Assembly: GCA_937928385.1 (NCBI GenBank)
Contig: CALEZD010000111.1
Span: 1 to 20,787, forward strand
Direction: 5' to 3'
DNA: 20,787 nt
DNA from: an uncultured Bacteroidota bacterium
Lineage (GTDB): Bacteria > Bacteroidota > Bacteroidia > Chitinophagales > Chitinophagaceae
Positions 8,151 through 15,978 of the stretch are shown here, piece after piece. Each line of letters begins with the position of its first letter. The stretch's first letter is position 1. The translations under genes and the position numbers were made by a program. The notes under the pieces were generated by a model, which saw nothing but the letters and a program-made list of their open reading frames with translations, had not been told where the DNA came from and ran no database searches.

Positions 8151-8609
8151 TTATTTACCAAATATGATTTCGTCAGGCAATTCATTTCTATGCACTGCGG
8201 GATCGTGGGGAAAATGCCTGGCCAATGCACTGCCCAATTCGTTGACACATTCCACAAAGCCTTCCGCCATTTCTCCTTTGCGCAAATGTTCCCTAAAAAC
8301 ATGTGCGGCATGTTTCCAGAATTCAGCACCGCCTGCCTGCTCGTAAATTTCCTTATCGCCCAATATCGCAAACTGGTGGTCTGCATGGGCCATATATATC
8401 AGTACAGCATTGCGGCGCTCTGTCTGTGTCATACCCAACTCTTCAAACACTTCTCTCGCACGGTCCATGGCATCCACATAGCTGCAATGCGGCTCCACAT
8501 AAACTCTGATTTCCCCGGTAGTGTTTTTTTCCGCGTTTTGTATGGCTGCCACCACTTTTTCCTGCTCTTCTTTACTCAGCGGCAGCTTATTTTTATCAAA
8601 TAAGCTCAT
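8151..8609 (-). CDS. Soluble TPM-domain protein
   Basis: 152 residues made up almost wholly of one TPM domain: an N-terminal helix (LSKEEQEKVVAAIQNAEKNT), TGEIRVYVEPHC, then RRNAVLIYMAHADHQFAILGD and a helical C-terminal half. Unlike the next gene it has no signal peptide, TM helix or Gly-rich tail, so it should stay in the cytoplasm or at the inner face of the membrane. It is the middle gene of the lemA-TPM-TPM run, 13 bases after lemA. The biochemical function of this small TPM group is not established; an acid phosphatase activity has been reported for a plant relative. Confidence 0.85.
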   Translation of the reverse strand: MSLFDKNKLPLSKEEQEKVVAAIQNAEKNTTGEIRVYVEPHCSYVDAMDRAREVFEELGMTQTERRNAVLIYMAHADHQFAILGDKEIYEQAGGAEFWKHAAHVFREHLRKGEMAEGFVECVNELGSALARHFPHDPAVHRNELPDEIIFGK

Positions 8610-8622
8610 CAGTGATTATTTT

Positions 8623-9213
8623 TTAGAATTCAACTTTAGGGGCTTTGTCAGCACCTGCCTCCGCTTCAAACATGCCTTTCTTCTGGAAACCTAACATACC
8701 GGCCAGAATATTGTTAGGGAACTGGCGTACAGAAACATTATAGACTTTTACGCTTTCATTAAAATTCTTGCGTGCCACTGTAATTCGGTTTTCCGTTCCT
8801 TCCAACTGGTCTTGCAGCGCCAGGAAGTTCTGGTTGGCTTTCAGTTCCGGGTATTGTTCGCTTACTACCATCAGCCTGCCCAGCGCCTGGCTCAGTTGCC
8901 CCTGTGCCTGTTGAAACTGTTGTAGTTTTTCAGGTGTCAGGTCGTCCGGGTCAATACGCATAGAGGTAGCCTTGGCGCGGGCTTCTATTACTTGTGTCAA
9001 TGTTGTTTTTTCAAAATCTGCTGCGCCTTTTACAGTGGCTACAAGGTTGGGTACCAGGTCCGAACGGCGTTGGTACTGGTTCTCCACTTCTCCCCATTTG
9101 CTTTTCACCTCTTCATCGGCAGCAACCAATGTTTTCTGTAAATTACAGGCCTGGCATCCGCCTATCAATAATAACCCTAAAATGACAACTAATGCGATTG
9201 TACCTTTTTTCAT
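8623..9213 (-). CDS. lemA: LemA family membrane protein
   Basis: 196 residues, the usual LemA length. An N-terminal hydrophobic helix (about 5-19) is followed by the family core: NQYQRRSDLVPNLVATVKG, VIEARAKATSM, the long helix with QGQLSQALGRLMVVSEQYP, LQDQLEGTENRITVARKNFN, YNVSVRQFPNNI and a C-terminal FEAEAGADKAPKVEF. LemA proteins have a short N-terminal membrane anchor and a helical bundle; their role is unclear, though they are repeatedly found beside TPM proteins. The sequence LIGGC (16-20) could also act as a lipobox, so a lipoprotein is possible. First gene of a three-gene operon, with its own probable -7 box 17 bases upstream. Confidence 0.95.
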   Translation of the reverse strand: MKKGTIALVVILGLLLIGGCQACNLQKTLVAADEEVKSKWGEVENQYQRRSDLVPNLVATVKGAADFEKTTLTQVIEARAKATSMRIDPDDLTPEKLQQFQQAQGQLSQALGRLMVVSEQYPELKANQNFLALQDQLEGTENRITVARKNFNESVKVYNVSVRQFPNNILAGMLGFQKKGMFEAEAGADKAPKVEF

Positions 9214-9230
9214 TGAATATCAATTTGAAC

Positions 9231-9257
9231 CAAAAATAGCAATTCTTTTTGTACAAA
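9231..9257 (-). promoter_or_regulatory. Probable Bacteroidota promoter of the lemA operon
   Basis: On the minus strand, TATTTTTG (9231-9238) matches the -7 consensus TAnnTTTG exactly. TTTG (9254-9257) is a candidate -33 box, but the 15-base spacing is shorter than the usual ~19-20. The -7 box lies 17 bases before the ATG. Confidence 0.5.
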
Positions 9258-9261
9258 GCGA

Positions 9262-9288
9262 TGGCGCCATGCTTACCGCATGGCGCCA
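9262..9288. terminator. Hairpin between the barrel gene and lemA (terminator or operator)
   Basis: A perfect 11-bp inverted repeat (9262-9272 with 9278-9288, loop TTACC). It lies 36 bases after the stop of the barrel gene and upstream of the lemA promoter. Each arm holds the palindrome TGGCGCCA. There is no clear U-tract on the minus strand, so termination is plausible but not certain. Confidence 0.5.
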
Positions 9289-9324
9289 ATATTCAGAAAT
9301 CAACAACACTGAACCACAAACACA

Positions 9325-9837
9325 CTATCTGAAAACATATCTTGCTGACAAGCCGAATACATTATGATTGAAAAATTCCGGCCCACTGCCTGTAAAGTTG
9401 ACGGCTGGTTTTATATCAGCACTCAAGCCCAGCGGTATATTTTTAAATATATATTCTACACCACCTATGGCATCTACACCAAATATTGGCTGGGCACGGT
9501 CATCTATCCACAGCTCATCCCTGTGGTGGTACCAGCGGCCATTGTCCCATACACCACCGTGCAAGCCACCGCCGAATATAAGCCTCCACGAAGGGTCAGG
9601 CAAAGGTATGTGGGCCTCCAGCAGCGCAACAGCAGTGAAACTTTCACCGGGCAGGCTTAATAGTCCGCCAAAGTTCAATTGTCCTTCAAAAGCCAGGTAC
9701 TTGCTCATATATGCTTTACCTGTAAAACCGCCACCATCGGGCGTAGCACGCAGGCCTATTGCGCCTTTTTGCGCCTGCACTGCATTGGTCGAAAATATCA
9801 GCATAGCTGTACTAAAAAATAACAATAGCTTTTTCAT
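9325..9837 (-). CDS. Small outer-membrane beta-barrel-like protein
   Basis: 170 residues. The signal peptide MKKLLLFFSTAMLIFSTNAVQA is followed by Q-K at the mature N-terminus. The remainder is a run of alternating amphipathic strands separated by Gly-rich turns (GAIGLRATPDGGGFTGKAY, LAFEGQLNFGG, RLIFGGGLHGG, PIFGVDAIGGVEYIF, GLSADIKPAVNF), ending FGLSARYVFR. This fits a small outer-membrane barrel with an aromatic-rich last strand. The ATG at 9837 is chosen because it gives the signal peptide; the frame is open to 9882. The ligand or role is unknown. The gene is 136 bases from, and divergent to, kynureninase; a hairpin separates it from lemA. Confidence 0.75.
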   Translation of the reverse strand: MKKLLLFFSTAMLIFSTNAVQAQKGAIGLRATPDGGGFTGKAYMSKYLAFEGQLNFGGLLSLPGESFTAVALLEAHIPLPDPSWRLIFGGGLHGGVWDNGRWYHHRDELWIDDRAQPIFGVDAIGGVEYIFKNIPLGLSADIKPAVNFTGSGPEFFNHNVFGLSARYVFR

Positions 9838-9954
9838 ATTTTCTGTGTTTTGTTCTGAGTGTATAACCAACAACATCCACATTTGTTCAACTCCCTATAC
9901 TCTTGTGATTATTTTAACAGACCCTCCCTGTTCAAAAAAACAGCCTCTATTGAT

Positions 9955-9962
9955 TACTTTTG
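9955..9962 (+). promoter_or_regulatory. -7 box of the kynureninase gene
   Basis: TACTTTTG matches the consensus TAnnTTTG exactly and lies 11 bases before the first possible ATG (9974). No clear -33 TTTG is seen at the right distance. Confidence 0.5.
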
Positions 9963-9973
9963 CCCAAATAATT

Positions 9974-11257
9974 ATGATGAACATGAACTATGAGGCCACA
10001 CTGGCCTATGCGCAGGATATGGACCAGGTGGACACATTATACTCTTTTCGCACGCGTTTCCATTTTCCGCAGCACGAGGGGGAAGATGTGGTATATATGT
10101 GCGGCAACTCGCTGGGCCTGCAGCCCCGTAGTGTGGAATACCTGATGCAACAGGAACTGAAAGACTGGGCAAAGTATGGTGTAGAAGGCCATTTCCAGGC
10201 TTCAAACCCCTGGTTCTCCTACCATCATATTTTTTCTGAAAGACTGGCAAAACTGGTAGGGGCTAAAAAAGAGGAAGTAGTAGCCACCAATACCCTTACA
10301 GTAAACCTGCACCTGCTGATGATATCATTTTACCGTCCGGAAGGCAACAGGTATAAAATAATGATGGAAGCCGGGGCATTCCCCAGCGACCAATATGCGG
10401 TGGAGACACAAGTGCGCATGCATGGCTACGACCCTGCTGATGCCATCATAGAAATAGCACCTAAACCAGGAAAGCATATCATAGAAGAAGAAGACATACT
10501 GAAAGCTATTGAAGAAGCCGGCGATAGCCTGGCTTTAGTAATGTTTGGCGGGGTGAACTATTATACCGGCCAATACTTCAACTTGCAACAAATCACCGCG
10601 GCAGCTCATAAGGCGGGCGCCTATGCCGGCTATGACCTGGCACATGCAGCCGGTAATATACCCATGCAGTTGCACAACTGGGATGTGGACTTCGCCTGCT
10701 GGTGCTCATACAAATACCTCAACTCAGGCCCCGGCGGCGTGGGTGGCATATTCGTGCACGAAAAACATTGCAGCAATCCGGAAATATTCAGGCTTGGAGG
10801 CTGGTGGGGCAATGATGAAAAAGACCGTTTCAAAATGCGTAAGGGCTTTATTCCTCAGCACAATGCCGGAAGCTGGCAAATGAGTAACGCCCCTGTGTTT
10901 AATATGGTTGCCCACAATGCATCGCTCGATATATTTGACAAAGTGGGTATCAAGGCCCTGCGCGAAAAAAGCGAGCAACTTACCGCCTATGCAGAGTTCC
11001 TGCTGAAGCAGATTAAGCACCTTTCTTTTGAAATCATTACCCCATCAGACCCTGCACGCAGGGGGTGCCAGTTATCCATGCTATTTGCAGAGAAAGGCAG
11101 GGAAGTATTTGATGCACTGACGAAAAATGGTGTGATAGCTGACTGGCGCGAACCGAATGTGATACGCATCGCACCTGTACCGCTCTACAATACCTTTGAG
11201 GATGTGTACAGGTTGTATGAAATAATGCTCAGTGTCAACAATCCGGACGCCTCATAA
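9974..11257 (+). CDS. kynU: Kynureninase
   Basis: 427 residues, the normal length. PLP-dependent hydrolysis of L-kynurenine to anthranilate and L-alanine, or of 3-hydroxykynurenine to 3-hydroxyanthranilate, in tryptophan breakdown or quinolinate/NAD synthesis. Visible motifs: GNSLGLQPR (44-52), NTLTVNLH, AYAGYDLAHAAGN with D221 and H224 near the cofactor, and WCSYKYLNSGPG with the PLP-binding K247, followed by GGIFVHEKH; WWGN and RRGCQLS lie towards the C-terminus. ATGs at 9974, 9977 and 9983 are all possible; the open frame reaches back to 9368 but there it is only the complement of the barrel gene. No other kynurenine-pathway gene is in the window. A lipoprotein gene follows after 11 bases. 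Confidence 0.95.
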   Translation: MMNMNYEATLAYAQDMDQVDTLYSFRTRFHFPQHEGEDVVYMCGNSLGLQPRSVEYLMQQELKDWAKYGVEGHFQASNPWFSYHHIFSERLAKLVGAKKEEVVATNTLTVNLHLLMISFYRPEGNRYKIMMEAGAFPSDQYAVETQVRMHGYDPADAIIEIAPKPGKHIIEEEDILKAIEEAGDSLALVMFGGVNYYTGQYFNLQQITAAAHKAGAYAGYDLAHAAGNIPMQLHNWDVDFACWCSYKYLNSGPGGVGGIFVHEKHCSNPEIFRLGGWWGNDEKDRFKMRKGFIPQHNAGSWQMSNAPVFNMVAHNASLDIFDKVGIKALREKSEQLTAYAEFLLKQIKHLSFEIITPSDPARRGCQLSMLFAEKGREVFDALTKNGVIADWREPNVIRIAPVPLYNTFEDVYRLYEIMLSVNNPDAS

Positions 11258-11268
11258 CAACATCACCG

Positions 11269-12057
11269 ATGCGCGCTTATATATATATCGTCTTTGCACT
11301 GTCTGTTGGCCTGCATGCCTGCAACGCAACCGATGCGGGTGATGCGCAGAGCAGCAGTAATACAAACGAAAAGACATATATAGTACAGGTGAAGAAAGAC
11401 ACGGTGAGCCATATATTTGCATGGCAGGGCAACCTGGATGGCAAATACCCCGTGCTGATGTGGTACAAAGAAGACGGGGATGTTTTGACCGGGAGCCTTT
11501 TCTATACCGAAAACAAACCTGCAAAACCTATTCAGCTCATTGGCACCATACAGGATGGCCTATACCGCATACTGGAAATATGGCCCGACGGTGATATATC
11601 AGGTATATGGGAATTGCGTCCTGATGAACACGGTGCTGAGGGCAGGTGGACGTCCCCTACCGGCGATGAACAATATAATACATCACTCATGCGTACCGAT
11701 ACTGCTGTTACTATTCCGCCCATAGAGATAAAGGGTGATATATCCGGGCGTTATGTGTACAGCTATGGCAAAACAGGTGCATTGGGATATATGACCGTGT
11801 CAAAAAAAATGAGTACCATAGTAGTTGCTTTCGATAATGTATCGGCCGCACCTGCGCGCAACCTGGCTATGCTCGATGCAACAGAGTTGCCGCTTACGGG
11901 TAATACAGCCCTATATGAATCAAACACGTTCGGCGCATGCGTTATAAACATCCGTTTTTACAATGGCTTCGCTGTAGTCAACTATGCTGACGGGAAAATG
12001 GATTGCGGGTTTGGTAATGGGGCGCATGTCAGTGGCGTGTATATAAAAACAAAGTAA
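11269..12057 (+). CDS. Putative lipoprotein of unknown function
   Basis: 262 residues. The N-terminus MRAYIYIVFALSVGLHAC looks like a lipoprotein signal with C18 as the lipidated residue; His at -2 is unusual, so a plain signal peptide is possible. Two similar-looking beta-rich halves follow: one around GKYPVLMWYKEDGDVLTGSL...GDISGIWEL and one around DISGRYVYSYGKTGALGYMTV...GAHVSGVYIK. I recognise no enzyme motif. Short polar residues follow the Cys (NATDAGDAQSSSNTNEK), a likely linker. It starts 11 bases after kynU and is probably in the same transcript, though a functional link with kynurenine is not evident. Confidence 0.7.
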   Translation: MRAYIYIVFALSVGLHACNATDAGDAQSSSNTNEKTYIVQVKKDTVSHIFAWQGNLDGKYPVLMWYKEDGDVLTGSLFYTENKPAKPIQLIGTIQDGLYRILEIWPDGDISGIWELRPDEHGAEGRWTSPTGDEQYNTSLMRTDTAVTIPPIEIKGDISGRYVYSYGKTGALGYMTVSKKMSTIVVAFDNVSAAPARNLAMLDATELPLTGNTALYESNTFGACVINIRFYNGFAVVNYADGKMDCGFGNGAHVSGVYIKTK

Positions 12058-12070
12058 GTCCATATTTAGT

Positions 12071-12078
12071 TATCTTTA
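12071..12078 (+). promoter_or_regulatory. Possible -7 box of ribF
   Basis: TATCTTTA differs from TAnnTTTG only at the last base and lies 16 bases before the ATG at 12095. No matching -33 box is seen. Confidence 0.3.
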
Positions 12079-12094
12079 TCGCGTTTTTTGATAC

Positions 12095-13024
12095 ATGGCA
12101 ATATATTATTCCATCAGCGACTTACCGGCATTTCTCAATCCCGTTATTACTATCGGCACCTTCGATGGTGTACACCAGGGGCATAAGGTTATATTGAAAA
12201 AAGTAAGCGAACATGCGAAAGCTATAGGCGGTGAGAGTGTGTTACTGACATTTGAACCACATCCGCGCAAGCTCATCTTCCCTGACCAGCCCATACATAT
12301 ACTGACCCCGCTGGATAAGAAACTGCAATTAGTACTCGAAACCGGCATACAGCATGTCGTGGTGGTACCATTTACAAAGGAGTTTGCAGCATTGTCGGCT
12401 AAAGAATATATAGCTGACTTCCTGGTCAAAACTTTCCAACCCGGCGCTATTATCATAGGCTACGACCACCACTTTGGTCACGACCGTAAGGGTAACATAC
12501 ACCTGCTGAAGGACATGCAGACCGAATATAACTTTGACGTTGTGGAAATACCCGCGCAACTGATAGACGAAGCAGCGGTCAGCTCTACCAAAGTAAGAAA
12601 TGCTATTGCCGCAGGCCAGGTGGAAGAAGCCGCACAGATGCTGGGCAGGAATTATACACTGGCAGGAAGAGTGCAAAAAGGCGCGCAACTGGGCAGGCGT
12701 ATTGGCTACCCAACCGCCAACATCATGCCCGCGCACAACGAACAGTTAATACCTGCCAATGGTGTTTATGCGATACGCGTACTGTACAACGGCCAAACTT
12801 ATAATGCCATGCTGAACATAGGCTACAGGCCTACCGTGAGTACTGAACACACCTTACATATCGAAGCACATATTTTTGATTTTTCAGCCGATGTATATGG
12901 CGAAGAAATGGAAATAGTATTTGTAGCCCGCCTGCGCGATGAACAGAAATTCAACTCGCTGGACGAACTAAAGGCGCAATTGAAAAATGATGAGTTAGCG
13001 GCAAAAGAGGTATTAGGGGTCTAA
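12095..13024 (+). CDS. ribF: Bifunctional riboflavin kinase / FAD synthetase
   Basis: 309 residues, the usual RibF length. Converts riboflavin to FMN and then FAD in the cytoplasm. The N-terminal FAD synthetase (nucleotidyltransferase) domain has GTFDGVHQGHK (21-31), FEPHPRK (53-59), GYDHHFGHDRKG (122-133) and VSSTKVRNAI (162-171). The C-terminal riboflavin kinase domain has GRVQKGAQLGRRIGYPTANI (191-210), PANGVYA (220-226), NIGYRPT (241-247) and HIEAHIFDF (255-263). Both halves look complete. The gene starts 37 bases after the lipoprotein gene. Its stop codon overlaps that of holA on the other strand. No FMN riboswitch is visible in the short leader. Confidence 0.97.
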   Translation: MAIYYSISDLPAFLNPVITIGTFDGVHQGHKVILKKVSEHAKAIGGESVLLTFEPHPRKLIFPDQPIHILTPLDKKLQLVLETGIQHVVVVPFTKEFAALSAKEYIADFLVKTFQPGAIIIGYDHHFGHDRKGNIHLLKDMQTEYNFDVVEIPAQLIDEAAVSSTKVRNAIAAGQVEEAAQMLGRNYTLAGRVQKGAQLGRRIGYPTANIMPAHNEQLIPANGVYAIRVLYNGQTYNAMLNIGYRPTVSTEHTLHIEAHIFDFSADVYGEEMEIVFVARLRDEQKFNSLDELKAQLKNDELAAKEVLGV

Positions 13025-14031
13025 CTCAACGCCAGTTCCATTTTCCCAATCATTTCCTTCAGCAGTTCCCTGTCATCGGTATTGCTGTTTACACCTACAG
13101 CCTTGGTACTGTACTTGCCTATCAGCATCAGGCAGGCCTCTATCCTGTGCGACGAGTACTTTTGTGCGGTAGCGATGATTTGCCTCGCCCTACCAGGGAA
13201 GGTACCCAAGGCCGCTGCCGCATCTTTTTCAGGTTTGCCCGCCAGGAAACAGCCCTGGTAAAGCTTGGAAAAATGACTGTAAAAAGAACCTATCAACAAC
13301 GGCATGGGCGATGACTTGGGATTGGCAATGAAATAAGCCAGCATCCTGTACAGCTTGTCCTTATCGCCATTCGTGAGTGTTTCAGGAAATTCAAATACAT
13401 TATACTCCCGGCTGATGCCGATGTACTTCTGTATCATCTCTGCTGTCAAAGCTTTTTCCTCAGGCACATTGATACGTACTTTGGCTATTTCATTGGCTAT
13501 CTTTTGCAGGTCGTTGCCCAGGAATGTGGCCAGTATCTGTGATTCCCGCTCCCCTACCGCAAAACCCGTTTCTTTGCCATACGCCTGTATCCAGCCCGGC
13601 ACCTGCTCGTCTTTTATTTTGTCCGAAGTGAAATAATGTCCTTTTTCTTTTGCAACCTTCACCAATTTACCCCTGCCATCTACTTTTTTGAAACGGTGCT
13701 CTATCAGGAATACAGTGGTAGGTGCAGGATTCTCAATATAGCCCACCAACTCGTTCAGCGTGCGCATTTGTGCGGCATCTTTCAGTATCACCACCTGGCG
13801 TTCGGCAAACATGGGAAAGCGTCTGCAGGCGTTTACCACGTCCGCCCACTCTACATCTTTGCCATACAGTACCATCAGGTTAAAATCGCGCTCATGTGGC
13901 TGCAGTATCTTGTCTTCAAAATACTCAGTGAGCATATCTATGTAAAAAGGTTCCTCACCATCTACCAAGTACACAGGCACAAATTCCCTCTTCTCTAACG
14001 ACTGGATAATTTTCTTAAAATCAGCTACCAT
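13021..14031 (-). CDS. holA: DNA polymerase III delta subunit
   Basis: 336 residues. Delta is the clamp-loader subunit that opens the beta sliding clamp. The N-terminal region FVPVYLVDGEEPFYIDML carries the degenerate P-loop-like motif of delta, followed by FNLMVLYGKDVEW, RRFPMFAERQVVILKDA, TTVFLIEHRFKKVDGRGKLVK, and a helical C-terminal half with LGNDLQKIANEIAKV and EYNVFEFPETLTNGDKDKLY, all typical of HolA. It starts two bases after the stop of the upstream exonuclease gene, so the two are almost certainly co-transcribed. Its TAG stop overlaps the TAA of ribF within the bases CTAA (13021-13024). Confidence 0.95.
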   Translation of the reverse strand: MVADFKKIIQSLEKREFVPVYLVDGEEPFYIDMLTEYFEDKILQPHERDFNLMVLYGKDVEWADVVNACRRFPMFAERQVVILKDAAQMRTLNELVGYIENPAPTTVFLIEHRFKKVDGRGKLVKVAKEKGHYFTSDKIKDEQVPGWIQAYGKETGFAVGERESQILATFLGNDLQKIANEIAKVRINVPEEKALTAEMIQKYIGISREYNVFEFPETLTNGDKDKLYRMLAYFIANPKSSPMPLLIGSFYSHFSKLYQGCFLAGKPEKDAAAALGTFPGRARQIIATAQKYSSHRIEACLMLIGKYSTKAVGVNSNTDDRELLKEMIGKMELALS

Positions 14032-14033
14032 AA

Positions 14034-14756
14034 TTACTCGTCCACAAATACAGTTTCAAAATCGGGGGCCTCTCCTTTCAGTTTCAGGTACACCCTGGCG
14101 GATGTCGCTACATCCTGCAGGCAATACCTGGCAATACGCGGCAGGTCATTCTGCTTATAATATACATCCGCCACCATACTCCCATCTATATCATCTTTGG
14201 GCGAAGGTATGCCTAATACTTCTGCCAGCAAGGCCAGCGATGTATAGTTTTTATAATCGCCAAACTTCCACATTTCCAGCGTATCAATATGCGGGTTTTC
14301 CCATGGCTTTTTACCGCCCAGGTTCATCACAGGTGGTAACGGCACCCCGTTTATCATCATTCGCCTGCATAAGAAAGGGATATCAAACTCTTTGATATTA
14401 TGCCCGCAAAAAACCATTTGCGAGTTGTACGCCATAAATCTTGTTACCACGTCAGCAAACTCCGCCAGCAGCTTCTGCTCATCATCCATCGCTATCGTCT
14501 TCAGGCGCATACGCCAGTGCCCGTCGGTATGGTGCAAGCTGCCGAAGCCGATGCATACCACTTTAGCAAATTCAGAAAACACCCCTGCCCTGTCGCAAAA
14601 CAGTTGAGCATAGCTGGCATCTGTATCGGCATCGCGTTTCAGAAATTTGCTTTTCTTCTCCCACTCCTGTTGCATCCTTTCCGACAATGAACCATACTCC
14701 CGTACCAATGGCACGGTTTCTATATCCATAAACATGATGTGCTGGTGGTGTTGCAT
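14034..14756 (-). CDS. DEDDy-type 3'-5' exonuclease (PolB-exonuclease-like)
   Basis: 240 residues with the RNase H-like exonuclease fold. Exo I is FMDIET (D11, E13), Exo II is GHNIKEFDIPFL (D125), and Exo III is YCLQD (Y211, D215), i.e. Y-x3-D, so the DEDDy type. This fits the family of predicted 3'-5' exonucleases related to the proofreading domain of family B polymerases. All four metal ligands are present, so it should be active. No polymerase domain is attached. It precedes holA by two bases, which suggests a role near the replisome or in repair (inference). The ATG at 14756 gives the expected short lead into Exo I. Confidence 0.88.
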   Translation of the reverse strand: MQHHQHIMFMDIETVPLVREYGSLSERMQQEWEKKSKFLKRDADTDASYAQLFCDRAGVFSEFAKVVCIGFGSLHHTDGHWRMRLKTIAMDDEQKLLAEFADVVTRFMAYNSQMVFCGHNIKEFDIPFLCRRMMINGVPLPPVMNLGGKKPWENPHIDTLEMWKFGDYKNYTSLALLAEVLGIPSPKDDIDGSMVADVYYKQNDLPRIARYCLQDVATSARVYLKLKGEAPDFETVFVDE

Positions 14757-14876
14757 GGCTGTAAAAACGTTAAAATTTCCGTTTGTAATGATACATATTT
14801 TTTCCGCAGTATAACAATTATGACTTATCCCTTGTTAATCTATTTGTATCATGCCCGAAAAAGAGTATTTTTCTTG

Positions 14877-14884
14877 TACGTTTG
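14877..14884 (+). promoter_or_regulatory. -7 box of the membrane coiled-coil gene
   Basis: TACGTTTG matches TAnnTTTG exactly and lies 21 bases before the ATG at 14906. No good -33 TTTG is seen at the right spacing. The 149-base gap also separates the divergent exonuclease gene. Confidence 0.5.
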
Positions 14885-14905
14885 TAAACAAATCAGTTTA
14901 TTTAT

Positions 14906-15856
14906 ATGAGCCAGGAATTGAATCAACCCGCACAAAGCGAGCAGCAACCTCAACAACCTCAGCAGCCAAAACGCGACAATACCAAAATATATTGGGCGAT
15001 AATCGTATTGCTGCTTATATCCAACATATACTTCATTGTAACCAAAAATAAAGTAACCGAACAACGCGACCAGGTACAGGCAGAGTTTAACTTCTCTGAC
15101 TCTTCACGTAAATCGGTTGAGGCTGATTATAATGCCGCGCTTGTCCGTCTGGACGACCTGGTGTCGAAAAACAACCAGATGCAAAACCTGCTGGGCGATA
15201 AAGACGGCGAAATAGCTAAGCTCCGCAGCCAGATTGATGCGATTATCAAAAATAAAAACGCAACGGCTGCAGAACTGGGTAAAGCCAAAAGGCTCATCAA
15301 CCTGCTAAACAGCAAAGTACAGACTTATGAAGAACGCATAGCCAACCTGGAGAGCGATAACGAACGCCTGGGTGTAGAAAAAGACATGTTGCTGGAAGAG
15401 CGTGATGCACTGGATGCTGAAAGGGAACAACTGGCCAAACTGGGTTCTATACTACACGTATCCAACATTCGTATGACACCAATTGACATCAAAAGGGGTG
15501 GTAAAAAAGTTAGTGAAACGCAAAAGGCCAAGCGTGTTGATGTAATGCGCATCATGTTTGATATAGATGAAAACAGGATTAAAGAAACCAGTGTTACAGA
15601 ATTCTTCCTGCGTATTACAGGGCCCGAAGGCACTGTACTAAGCAATGCTGCTTATGGCTCCGGTGTCACCGCGCTCGACGATGGTTCATCTATCAACTAT
15701 ACTTTATCGAAGCTGATAGAAGTGCAGAAAAACAACAAAATAAGCGATGTAGTGGTAGACTGGAACCAGGACAGCGATTATAAGACCGGCGATTACAGGA
15801 TTGAGATATACCAGGGAGGCTTTAAGGTAGGCTCAGGCAACGTTACGTTGAGGTAA
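14906..15856 (+). CDS. Single-pass membrane protein with coiled coil and C-terminal beta domain
   Basis: 316 residues. A short N-terminal tail rich in Gln and Pro (1-22) is followed by one TM helix (about 28-46, IYWAIIVLLLISNIYFIV), a long charged coiled coil (about 50-185, heptad-like with many Leu, Glu and Lys) and a beta-rich C-terminal domain (about 187-316) ending DYRIEIYQGGFKVGSGNVTLR. With a positively charged PKR before the TM helix the tail should be cytoplasmic and the coiled coil periplasmic. I do not recognise a named family; the layout suggests a periplasmic scaffold or tether. It ends 122 bases before the response regulator and has its own probable promoter, so a link to the two-component system is only by position. 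Confidence 0.75.
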   Translation: MSQELNQPAQSEQQPQQPQQPKRDNTKIYWAIIVLLLISNIYFIVTKNKVTEQRDQVQAEFNFSDSSRKSVEADYNAALVRLDDLVSKNNQMQNLLGDKDGEIAKLRSQIDAIIKNKNATAAELGKAKRLINLLNSKVQTYEERIANLESDNERLGVEKDMLLEERDALDAEREQLAKLGSILHVSNIRMTPIDIKRGGKKVSETQKAKRVDVMRIMFDIDENRIKETSVTEFFLRITGPEGTVLSNAAYGSGVTALDDGSSINYTLSKLIEVQKNNKISDVVVDWNQDSDYKTGDYRIEIYQGGFKVGSGNVTLR

Positions 15857-15926
15857 TATATTAGTTATTACACAGTAATGAAATCCCGTAAAAGAATGGC
15901 TTAACAATAAGATAATGCACCATTCC

Positions 15927-15957
15927 TTTACAGTTCACATTTGCTGTCATAATATTG
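15927..15957 (+). promoter_or_regulatory. Possible promoter of the two-component operon
   Basis: TTTA (15927-15930) and TAATATTG (15950-15957) are 19 bases apart. Each differs by one base from the -33 TTTG and -7 TAnnTTTG boxes, and the second lies 21 bases before the chosen ATG (15979). Confidence 0.35.
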
Positions 15958-15978
15958 CGTCGGATTTCAGAGCTTTAT

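Noticed and set aside
9368..9973. N-terminal extension of kynureninase by about 200 residues
   Set aside because: The extension is the complement of the barrel gene and of the promoter region; kynureninase has its normal length from 9974.
12058..12094. FMN riboswitch before ribF
   Set aside because: The 37-base leader is far too short for the RFN element.
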